Below are positions 60,901-64,000 of a DNA stretch of 64,000 nucleotides, in pieces. Numbering within the stretch: position 1 is the stretch's first letter; every line of letters starts with the position of its first letter. A program made the translations under genes and the position numbers. Source of the DNA: Owenia fusiformis (Eukaryota; Annelida; Polychaeta; Sabellida; Oweniidae). The stretch is taken from positions 7,498,030 to 7,562,029 of the forward strand of contig CAIIXF020000009.1 of assembly GCA_903813345.2 (NCBI GenBank), read 5' to 3'. The notes under the pieces were generated by a model. The model was not told the origin of the DNA, did not search any database, and saw only the letters and a program-made list of their open reading frames with translations.

Positions 60901-62047
60901 GTAAACATGTGAACACATGAACATGACTCATGTGAGAATGCTTCCCGTACTTAATCTTGATATACAGGCTTGTGGAATTTAAAGAAGGTTCACAAGCCTC
61001 TTTTTTAAGCTTACGTTTTTGTTTATTTATTTGCAAAAATTTTGTGTTACATTATTACAAATGAGGAAGGCCTGGGTAAAAATTGCAATTTTGAGCTCAT
61101 AATGTTTCTGTTTTTGAATCAACAATTTATGAAACTATATTTGATTGATTTTGGAAAACATTTTGCCAATCACAACATTCATATTTTTTCCAATTGGGTG
61201 TCCTAATTTCCAATTGGGTGTCCTAAAGGAATTGGATTTGGTTCTGCCACTGAGTGAAGGACCGCTTTTTCTTAATTTTTGATCAATCATATTGATTCAG
61301 ATGGCCTTGGATTCTGAATTATGTGAAAACAAAAAGTTATTTTTAATTTTTTAACTTGCAGATGATATCGGCAGATGTGTTCAGCCAATTTGAAGCTGCT
61401 GGTTTTGAAAACAAGAAAGAAGTGGCCGAAGTTGGCAAAAGGTGGGAGCATAACTTTAAAAACAACTTTTTATAGATGGTCAATTTAGTTCATCATTTCT
61501 ATACTTGTACAGCAGGGCTTGTTGCCTTTAGTAACAACCAGGCAAGCAATTTAATAGTCCAAGAAACATTGTATTAGATTTATGTAATTATGCAATATAA
61601 ATGGAAGCATATTTATTTCAATCTACATCTTCAATTAGGAGGTGCACTTTACAGTTATATAATACATCATTATACAACTAACGATTTCATTGGCTCATAG
61701 GCATCAATTTGTTGGTATGGCAACAATTTGTTGATATGACAACAGTATTTATTTAGCCAGAGAGAGAAGTCATAAAATGTTGATATTGGAGTTATAAAAA
61801 CCCCATTCAAGTCTAAAAAGAGGATATTTTGGTAAATGACTGGTTTTTAGGCATTTTAAAATTAAATAGTCCAGTAATTAATTACTATTTGAAATTATAT
61901 GTACCTTATTTCAGATTCCGCGATACTTTTCTGGCATTAGGGGGCGGAGTTCCAGCGAGTCAAGTATTCCGTAAATTTTGTGGCCGTGACCCTGCATTGG
62001 ACTCATTACTAAATCAATACGGACTTAACAATAATGGAGGTCACTGA
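33939..62047 (+). CDS. M3-family metallopeptidase, oligopeptidase A-like, with altered zinc site
   Basis: Nineteen exons join in frame to 725 aa: 33939-34033, 35509-35672, 35926-36065, 36498-36566, 37441-37601, 38061-38165, 39383-39571, 40724-40825, 50222-50362, 50708-50804, 52473-52542, 53513-53596, 54100-54218, 55323-55432, 57414-57508, 58728-58803, 59611-59758, 61362-61441, 61915-62047. All are GT-AG. The N-terminus (MAASMIRCRFCNLSN...) is basic without acids until residue 35, a plausible mitochondrial presequence. The body follows bacterial OpdA and plant organellar oligopeptidase A colinearly, including DVWHPDV, HEFGH (511-515), YYSYKWAE and the C-terminal FCGRDPALD. Family members degrade short peptides. 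Here the third zinc ligand expected at 541 is Gln, and the His expected at 638 is Gln, while Tyr644 and Tyr651 remain. It may be weakly active or a pseudoenzyme. Intron 8 holds the FAM151 gene and a Tigger transposon. Confidence 0.9.
34310..34480 (+). repeat. Dispersed repeat, copy 2 (pair of 490-660)
   Basis: CCCCATGAAGTGGGTGGTGCC, ACCATTCACATGACC, a TAAGTCCCGCC segment and GGCAAATCATAAAGG follow in the same order as at 490-660. Confidence 0.55.
35041..35157. repeat. 23-bp minisatellite, about 5 copies
   Basis: The unit is ATGGGTTAACCACCACAAATAGT, in peptidase intron 1. Confidence 0.8.
35245..35482. repeat. TTTGTTCTTGGCTAAAGAGGAAC degenerate tandem repeat
   Basis: About four units of 60-80 bp, each with TTTGTTCTTGGCTAAA, GGAACAAGTCTCTTGC and CTTATATTGGAACACTAGTAT-like parts. 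It ends about 25 bp before the exon 2 acceptor (35508), so it abuts the branch point region. Confidence 0.65.
36733..36963. mobile_element. MITE hairpin in peptidase intron 4
   Basis: The arms AATAGACGTTTCCGATAAAT... (36733-36825) and its reverse complement (36870-36963) pair over about 90 bp, including CGTGCCATCTTTTAATCCATC and GGCTAGATTGATGATGTCAT. The loop is about 45 bp. TA dinucleotides at both ends fit a TA-targeting element. Confidence 0.8.
36990..37075. repeat. 16-bp minisatellite, about 5 copies
   Basis: The unit GTTGAGTAATAAATAT varies at one position (AAT/GAT). Related GAGTATTTTGAGTAATGTATTGAGT words recur at 37385-37430, just before the exon 5 acceptor. Confidence 0.8.
38446..39144. 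mobile_element. hAT-like non-autonomous element
   Basis: The left end CAGGGGTCCAGATAA and right end (reverse complement CAGAGGTCTAGATAAG) are inverted. Flanks GTATTGA and ATATTGA look like an imperfect duplication. Internal TTAGCCAAAATATTTTT and AAAAATATTCGCAATTGGCGAA are partly complementary. No transposase reading frame. It sits in peptidase intron 6. Confidence 0.65.
39215..39265 (+). repeat. Core dispersed repeat, weak copy
   Basis: GTATCAAATGGCAGGTGGTG followed by ATATTTTGTTT, a short match to the family core only. Confidence 0.5.
39935..40600 (-). mobile_element. Long-TIR DNA element, copy 2
   Basis: Inverted relative to 24537-25168. Arms start ATTCCGAAGGGTAAAGATTA on the left and end TAATCTCTACCTTCCGAAGC on the right. 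The TIR continues inward through GATTAAAAGGTGG, ATGTAAAAGGT and TGATCTCCCT for over 120 bp. The middle shares AATAATAGATGTAATATTAT and ATTTATAAATGTCTCAA-like words (reverse complement) with copy 1. It lies in peptidase intron 7. A 76-codon frame is spurious. Confidence 0.8.
41104..41628 (-). CDS. HIRAN-domain protein encoded within the transposon
   Basis: The ORF is intact and intronless, 174 aa from Met at 41628, or 123 aa from Met52 at 41475 (MATGKELEAF). I favour Met52 because the HIRAN-like homology begins just after it (SSVIRGYHNY). The core shows YCRIEKDNPFDKYATQV, then GHVPREYSKVFNFFLKRGG and ITGIIKGKR, ending GLELPAKYTF. The pattern basic-x-NPxDxxAxxV and GxxPRE is that of HIRAN domains, which in HLTF bind single-stranded 3' DNA ends (established). 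Stand-alone HIRAN proteins of this RGYH type are, from memory, abundant in invertebrate genomes. Upstream lies an imperfect duplication of CTCCAAATAAGGTAA (41600 and 41688), and the divergent transposase starts 222 bp away. The role in transposition or repair is inferred. Confidence 0.75.
   Translation of the reverse strand: MYDLVTLFGVKISPDDKLTISPDFLRLLDPSLLIFGYMRRRHAHWRIHVLEMATGKELEAFTFSSVIRGYHNYIGTCNASENTSVYCRIEKDNPFDKYATQVLENNNIIGHVPREYSKVFNFFLKRGGHITGIIKGKRQNNGKGLELPAKYTFQGNKDDISKLENILGKCKLQR
41851..43799 (+). pseudogene. Tigger/pogo-type DDE transposase, spliced, one frameshift
   Basis: Exons 41851-42148, 42293-42647, 42842-43183, 43285-43421 and 43518-43799 have GT-AG borders and matching phases. 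The order is an N-terminal helix-turn-helix (IRSFTMKFKLKVCEYA, then KEFDVDRKCVREW), a CENP-B-type HTH (NQQFKASCGWLRSFMKRNNL) and a DDE domain with NMDETPVW, LLAWDSYRAH and LQPLDVSIN carrying the three acidic residues. The C-terminus is Asp/Glu-rich. In exon 3 the frame changes near 42905-42922 (from PPLVFIK to PPKEIPLG), consistent with one inserted base. The full-length product would be about 470 aa. The frameshift makes this copy probably inactive. Numerous shorter open frames here are fragments. A plus-strand AATAAA follows at about 43829. Confidence 0.85.
43800..44617. other. 3' non-coding part of the Tigger element
   Basis: Contains the 11-bp inverted repeat AAGGAGGATTG/CAATCCTCCTT flanked by C runs (43905-43941). 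Sequence from about 44240 to 44430 is also found, diverged, inside the hAT-like element at 56820-57040. Confidence 0.65.
44925..45022 (+). repeat. Core dispersed repeat copy abutting the FAM151 stop codon
   Basis: TTGGCATTTGGTGTCTGGTT, then ACAAATGACAGGTGGCAACA and TTTTAATGCCTTGTTA, full-length for this family. The minus-strand FAM151 stop (45027-45025) falls in the TGCCTTGTTATTT tail. Confidence 0.75.
45025..48390 (-). CDS. FAM151A-like: FAM151A/menorin-like type II membrane protein
   Basis: Five minus-strand exons, 48390-48240, 47696-47413, 47163-47033, 46382-45901 and 45698-45025, join in frame to 573 aa with GT-AG borders. A short basic cytoplasmic segment (KVKRNRLR) precedes one hydrophobic helix (about 22-44), giving a signal-anchor topology. 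Two FAM151 domains follow. Domain 1 has WYHGANS (His74), EGD (94-96), AHPP (115) and KLDFK. Domain 2 has WAHAANS (His336), EAD (356-358), AHPP (377) and KLDFK. Both contain the LGWTT or IGWTT, TFPxRAS and LYVRND/VYVRNN blocks. The fold is related to glycerophosphodiester phosphodiesterases; worm MNR-1 acts as an epidermal cue for dendrite branching (established for that protein). Human FAM151A has two domains and similar length. The gene is nested antisense in peptidase intron 8. Confidence 0.93.
46434..46701. mobile_element. CAGGCCTGTCAAC MITE in FAM151 intron 3
   Basis: Left end CAGGCCTGTCAACTTGGGAA, right end GGGACAGTTGACAGGCCTG, with an identical GGGTAT on each side. Internal ATGCGTGACATATATGCAATT words. 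Non-autonomous, hAT-like by terminus. Confidence 0.75.
46702..47030. other. Remainder of FAM151 intron 3
   Basis: A short imperfect direct repeat ACCAATATCATCAAATAGATAAAGGCCC / ACCAATTATCAAATAGATAAAGGCCC-like is seen at 46889-46963. Nothing else. Confidence 0.5.
47872..48048 (-). mobile_element. GGCCGTAGCC-family element with G runs
   Basis: CCAGGGCCGTAGCCAGCTTT, a G run, TTGACAATTTTGCTCCAAAA, ATCACTTAAAAAGTGCTCAG and CTGCATGATTTTGG, ending in a 20-base G run. Matches 19620-19790 in reverse. Located in FAM151 intron 1. Confidence 0.65.
48658..48835. mobile_element. CAGTAGAACC-type MITE with TA duplication
   Basis: 178 bp, left end CAGTAGAACCTGCTAAGT, right end ACACTGGTTCTACTG, TA on both sides (48656-48657, 48836-48837). 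Very similar to 18108-18284, including CTCTGTAAGTGGAACACCTC. It lies just upstream of the FAM151 start (about 270 bp). Confidence 0.88.
48840..49470. other. Intronic stretch
   Basis: Peptidase intron 8. A C run at 49015-49029 and AT-rich sequence; no gene recognised. Confidence 0.5.
49475..49738 (-). mobile_element. CAGTGATCTCCCC-type MITE, inverted copy with insert
   Basis: GTGATCACCCCAGCATTAAAGC...GATTTTGAAAATAGGCTTG on the left and TTGGGGGGAGATCACCG on the right, opposite in orientation to 14670 and 31065. About 70 bp in the middle (GGCGGATCTGGAAACCAAC plus G run) is absent from those copies and resembles 17300, so it is a nested fragment. Opposing frames of 82 and 118 codons are shadows. 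Confidence 0.75.
50808..51215. repeat. About 100-bp minisatellite starting at the exon 10 donor
   Basis: Four units of about 100 bp: GTAGAAATTCAACTAATCCTGG, a GAATCAGAAACTTTTGGAATT segment and CAGTTTCTGGAAAATGCTGC. The first unit begins at the donor itself (GGTATGTAGAAATTC, exon 10 ends at 50804). Minus-strand frames of 87-93 codons are translations of the array. Confidence 0.82.
51548..52312. mobile_element. Dispersed element with CCCAACGAACGAA / TTCGTTGGG ends
   Basis: The left boundary TATCCCAACGAACGAAGTTC and the right boundary TTGTTCGTTGGGAT are inverted. Next to the left end is a CCGT/CTGT/CAGT tetranucleotide tract (51590-51645). Three internal blocks resemble each other (AAGATGGCCGCC, AAAATGGCCGTC, AAAATGGCTGC each after TCAAAATTC-like words), spaced about 150 bp. 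No transposase. Peptidase intron 10. Confidence 0.6.
52318..52435 (+). repeat. Core dispersed repeat copy
   Basis: GTTGGTGTTCGGCATTCTGC, CTGTAGCAAATTGCAGGTGG, GATGTTTTGCATGTTAATGC. It sits about 40 bp upstream of the exon 11 acceptor. Confidence 0.75.
52725..52932 (+). repeat. Polypyrimidine (CT-rich) tract
   Basis: About 200 bp of CCCTCTCTCC-type sequence on the plus strand, purine-rich on the other, in intron 11. Several overlapping frames here (67-176 codons) are low-complexity Ser/Pro/Leu or Arg/Glu translations; the 176-codon frame also includes real exon 11 at its start. Confidence 0.75.
53125..53508. repeat. 43-bp minisatellite ending at the exon 12 acceptor
   Basis: About nine units of TTATTGAACACCCCTTGTAA plus a variable TTCTTCATTATTATG-type end. 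The last unit runs into the acceptor (ATTAATTTCAG, exon 12 starts 53513), so the array makes up the branch point region. Confidence 0.85.
54219..54632. repeat. 30-bp minisatellite starting at the exon 13 donor
   Basis: About 13-14 units of GTGAAGTACACTCCCCTCTA plus TAAGTAAATA, with CTATA and ACATA variants interspersed. The donor GTATAC of exon 13 lies at the first, partial unit. Each unit also contains the donor-like word AAGTAAAT. The 153-codon minus-strand frame is repetitive TYRGECTSLF words, not a gene. Confidence 0.88.
54640..55320. other. Rest of intron 13
   Basis: Purely AT-rich sequence with TATATA-type simple tracts at 54750-54800. No feature supported. Confidence 0.45.
55638..56239. 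mobile_element. TTAA-flanked fold-back element (piggyBac-type target)
   Basis: Both ends read inward AGGAATATTCCTTGCCA and are flanked by TTAA (55634-55637, 56240-56243). Inverted arms of about 205 bp share TGATGTCATC...CTCTCAACTT, AGCTGCCATCTTTTAA and ATGGTAGCTATAACCATAT. No transposase inside 602 bp. A TTAA duplication is typical of piggyBac and also Kolobok elements. It lies in peptidase intron 14. Confidence 0.8.
56395..57400. mobile_element. CAGTAGAACC-family copy split by a hAT insertion
   Basis: Left part ATTAAAACCTGTGTATAGTTAACAC...GTGTTCACTGTAGG-like, right part GTGTTCACTTGCAAGGGG and CACAGGTGTCCACTATATAG. The two parts are separated exactly by the element at 56442-57285. The words match the GAACAC/GTCCAC theme of the family; the outer ends are decayed. 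Confidence 0.55.
56442..57285. mobile_element. hAT-like element, TAGAGGTGTAACTC ends
   Basis: Ends TAGAGGTGTAACTC and GAGTTACACCTCTA are perfect inverted repeats. The 8-bp flanks GTAGGTAA and GTAGGTAG differ at one base, as expected for a hAT duplication. Subterminal regions are rich in CTCGAG/ACTCGCGAG words. About 56820-57040 is related to 44240-44430 in the Tigger element. No transposase. Confidence 0.82.
57690..57825 (+). repeat. Dispersed repeat, GTCTTCGTATTGTGTTGATGGG type
   Basis: Shares GTGTTATATTGTC, TTGTGCTGATGG(G/A), GTGTGTG...CACATGAATC and AGAGCAGACCA words with 59785-59900. Just upstream (57600-57655) is a second partial copy (TATCATCTTGTGCCGATGG). Confidence 0.5.
57830..58498. 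repeat. 43-bp minisatellite, about 15 copies
   Basis: The unit is TGTGTCTTGTTATGATTGATGTCATGTGATAAGTATTAATCAA (split here: TGTGTCTTGTTATGATTGAT then GTCATGTGATAAGTATTAATC). It contains short palindromes such as TTGATTAATAC. Minus-strand frames of 101 and 110 codons are repetitive RHTLINTYHMTSI translations and not genes. Confidence 0.88.
58845..58955 (+). repeat. Core dispersed repeat copy
   Basis: TTATGTCACCGCCAAAAGTG, TTGGCATCCAGCATCCGGTG and AAGTGGTGGTGACATTTTAC, then TTAATGCCTTGTTC. It begins about 10 bp after the exon 16 donor. Confidence 0.7.
59105..59398. repeat. 26-bp minisatellite, about 11 copies
   Basis: The unit TTCTCCAAACTGAAAATCGT plus CTTTGG is nearly perfect. Because 26 is not a multiple of three, all three minus-strand frames are open with the same words (GEPKTIFSLENQRRFSVWRT), giving three overlapping frames of 83-109 codons. 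Not genes. Confidence 0.9.
59785..59905 (+). repeat. Dispersed repeat, second copy of the 57690 type
   Basis: GTGCTATGTTGTCATCTTGTGCTGATGG, GTGTTTGTGTCGCAC and ACAAGAGCAGACTAGTGCC. Directly downstream of exon 17. Confidence 0.5.
59910..61355. other. Intron 17 remainder
   Basis: Includes an unrecognised 123-codon plus-strand frame (60070-60441) without homology or splice logic, and a 22-bp duplication CCAATTGGGTGTCCTAATTT at 61194-61230. The rest is AT-rich. Confidence 0.4.
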
Positions 62048-62980
62048 TAGTGGGTCACCCTATGTGAATAATCAATTCATGCAAATGTCCCGAATGATGC
62101 CTGTAAGAGGATAAACCAGAAGTGCATTTCCGTAAACAATCTTCATTTGGACTCTGTTACACAAACATGGGCCAATGTGGTCATAATATCCCCACATTTT
62201 TGAAAATTGTTTGAGGTTTAGAGCGGGCTCATTTCTCTGATATTTAGAATGACTAGAGGTAGACTAAGGAGTGTCTAATACTCCGGTACTGAACACAGCT
62301 TAATTTCACTATTTTGGTCGAATGAAATGTACCCACGCTAATATTATCATTTTGTAATGCACAGGCTTCATTTCACCATTTGAACTCCTTTTGTGTATAA
62401 AACTCATGCAAGACGGTTTAATGACATTTTTTGTCACCGCTTAAAAGTGGAAAATATGTAATGTAAGTGAATCTTAGCCTTGGTCTTATTTCCTAGAAAA
62501 GTACACTTTTCTTGGCCTATTAATTACATTTTTCCTTGTAATGAGATATTACCCACAATCCATTAGGTGATTTTCTGATCTTGGTAGCACTACTCACCAA
62601 GGACCTTTCTTGCTTACCATACTTCTAATTAATTTAGTGGCTGTTTTTATTTGGCGCATTCGCCAAATTGTTTAAGTCCACCAAATTAAGTAACTGCCAA
62701 ATTCAATATTCCAAGCATTTTGATGCAATATACATTTCAATGTAGCAATTGCGCCAAATGTGTCACCAAATTTTCAAAACAAAAGAATAAAGGAAACACA
62801 TGTTGACTGATGGAACGATTTAGTGGATATTATTATGTCACCATGGTAAAATCTCCAGTTTTATTGTGGCAGTATTCAGTGGGTCTGAATTTGGTGTCTG
62901 TAACAAATGACAGGTGGTGACATTTTGCATGTTAATGCCTTGTTTATAATTGATGTGTACAGTGTAAATAAAATACTTAA
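62048..62980 (+). other. 3' UTR and downstream of the peptidase gene
   Basis: Follows the TGA at 62045-62047. AATAAA occurs at about 62783 and 62966; the latter directly follows the core repeat and is a candidate polyadenylation signal. Confidence 0.4.
62815..62948 (+). repeat. Core dispersed repeat, best-preserved copy
   Basis: TTATGTCACCATGGTAAAAT, TTTGGTGTCTGTAACAAATG, CAGGTGGTGACATTTTGC and ATGTTAATGCCTTGTTT. It serves as a reference for the other copies. Confidence 0.78.
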
Positions 62981-62984
62981 ACTA

Positions 62985-64000
62985 TTCATTCATATGTTTT
63001 TTATTAATACTTTTATTGTTCAAAATGTAGTTCTATGTTTTAAGTACAACTTTTAGAATTTCTAATGCTATGTCCCAAAAAGCCATTCAGAGTAAGAGTT
63101 TGGTATTTGTTTTAGGTTACGGCTCGTCATTAATACACATGTAGCCAGAGATTCTGTATTTTAATAACATGGTGGGGTTGAGAATTAAATATAAATATAT
63201 CATACATGAGCGACATTCAGACTCCAAACAAAAAATTGATTTTCTACAATCGCCTGGAAAGCGAGGGGTCGTGGGTTCGATCCCCACTGGGGTGAACTTA
63301 CATTTTCAGCCAATGAGCACAGGATTTCGTTCTGTGTTTTCATTAGCTAATGATTAAGGAGCTCAGAAATGAGCCAGTATTTGATATTGTATATTGTATT
63401 TCTTTAAATTCCCTTTGATACCATAACCTCTGAAAGTCGCATTTTTTGGCAGAACCAAGGGCATTCCACAAACACAGGCTTTCCTGTTCTTCAGATGTTC
63501 TATGCGTGAGTCCAATTGCCAAGTTGCCTAAATCAGTTAATAGAGAGTCAATGTTTGATATTGTATTTTGGTACTTCCAATCTTGTGCTGTGTGTACATC
63601 CAGTAAGTCGCCTAAATCAGTTTATTCATAGTTGAAGGAGTCCTCATAAGTTCAGTTCTGATATAGAATCTAAGGAGTCTTTATAACGTATTAGAGCTGG
63701 TTTTACTTCTGCATCCAGAAAATGGGCAACCTGAAGATAAAACAAAAAACAAATTCTGATCATACAGCTAAACATATGATGTCTAAAACTATCCTTTTTA
63801 CTCTGTTCACACCCATATACATATTTTAATCCTAAAGGGACTAGTACGGATAAAGACGAATTGAAAGGGGATGTAAGTCTTAATGAATAAATCTACATCT
63901 TTTCGGGTGATTGGGATTCCGGCAAATGGGATTTGGATGATCGGGACTTGGAACAATGGGATTCAAACCATTAGGATTCTAACCAATGAGTCTGAGATTC
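62985..64000. other. Right-hand gene-free stretch
   Basis: Apart from the tRNA-like fragment there is a loose TGGGATTC/TTGGGA word repeat at about 63905-63985, running toward the window edge. Two plus-strand frames of about 61 codons are unsupported. Confidence 0.45.
63245..63296 (+). other. tRNA-like 3' half (tRNA-derived SINE fragment or tRNA pseudogene)
   Basis: The T arm GTGGG-TTCGATC-CCCAC (63271-63287) is perfect and contains a B box. Upstream, TCGC-CTGGAAA-GCGA (63250-63264) folds as an anticodon arm with GGA in the anticodon position. No D arm, A box or 5' acceptor strand pairs with the 3' GGGGTGA, so it is not a functional tRNA gene. Confidence 0.5.

Noticed and set aside
1-64000. 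LTR or LINE retrotransposons, or viral integrations
   Set aside because: No reverse transcriptase, integrase, gag-like or viral protein motif was recognised in any frame.

Overview
This is AT-rich animal (metazoan) genomic DNA. The reasons are spliced genes with GT-AG introns, a heterotrimeric G-protein alpha subunit of the G12/13 class, a FAM151/menorin gene, a collagen plus thrombospondin-repeat gene, and dense DNA transposons, MITEs and minisatellites. The repeat load and the HIRAN-type transposon protein suggest a marine invertebrate (lophotrochozoan or ambulacrarian). I cannot name the species.

Layout. Two host genes run head to head from a compact shared promoter at 33730-33938, which holds CRE, ETS and GC-box motifs. 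Leftward (minus strand, 33729 to 10861) is a three-exon G alpha 12/13 gene with an 18.7 kb first intron. Rightward (plus strand, 33939 to 62047) is a 19-exon M3-family oligopeptidase A-like gene that joins in frame across every splice site (725 aa). Its HEFGH motif is split exactly by an intron. The third zinc ligand (Glu) reads as Gln, and a conserved catalytic His also reads as Gln.

Each long gene holds an antisense nested gene. Intron 1 of the G alpha gene contains a two-exon secreted collagen-TSP1 gene (22948-24535, plus strand). Intron 8 of the peptidase gene contains a five-exon FAM151A/menorin-like type II membrane protein gene (48390 to 45025, minus strand). The same intron 8 holds a complete 3.67 kb pogo/Tigger-type DNA transposon (40949-44617) with matching inverted repeats and a TA target duplication. 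It carries a five-exon DDD transposase with one frameshift and, divergently, an intact HIRAN-domain ORF. This is the most unusual object in the window.

The rest is repeats. There are at least five MITE or dispersed families with several copies here: CAGTAGAACC-type with TA duplications, CAGTGATCTCCCC-type, a core family with CAGGTGGTGACATTTTGC, a long-TIR 630-660 bp family, and a GGCCGTAGCC-type family. There are several fold-back elements, a hAT-like element nested inside another MITE, a TTAA-flanked fold-back, and about fifteen minisatellites. Several minisatellites start or end within a few bases of peptidase splice sites. The left 10.8 kb and the right 1.9 kb contain no gene that I recognise. 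Most open frames there lie in tandem arrays.
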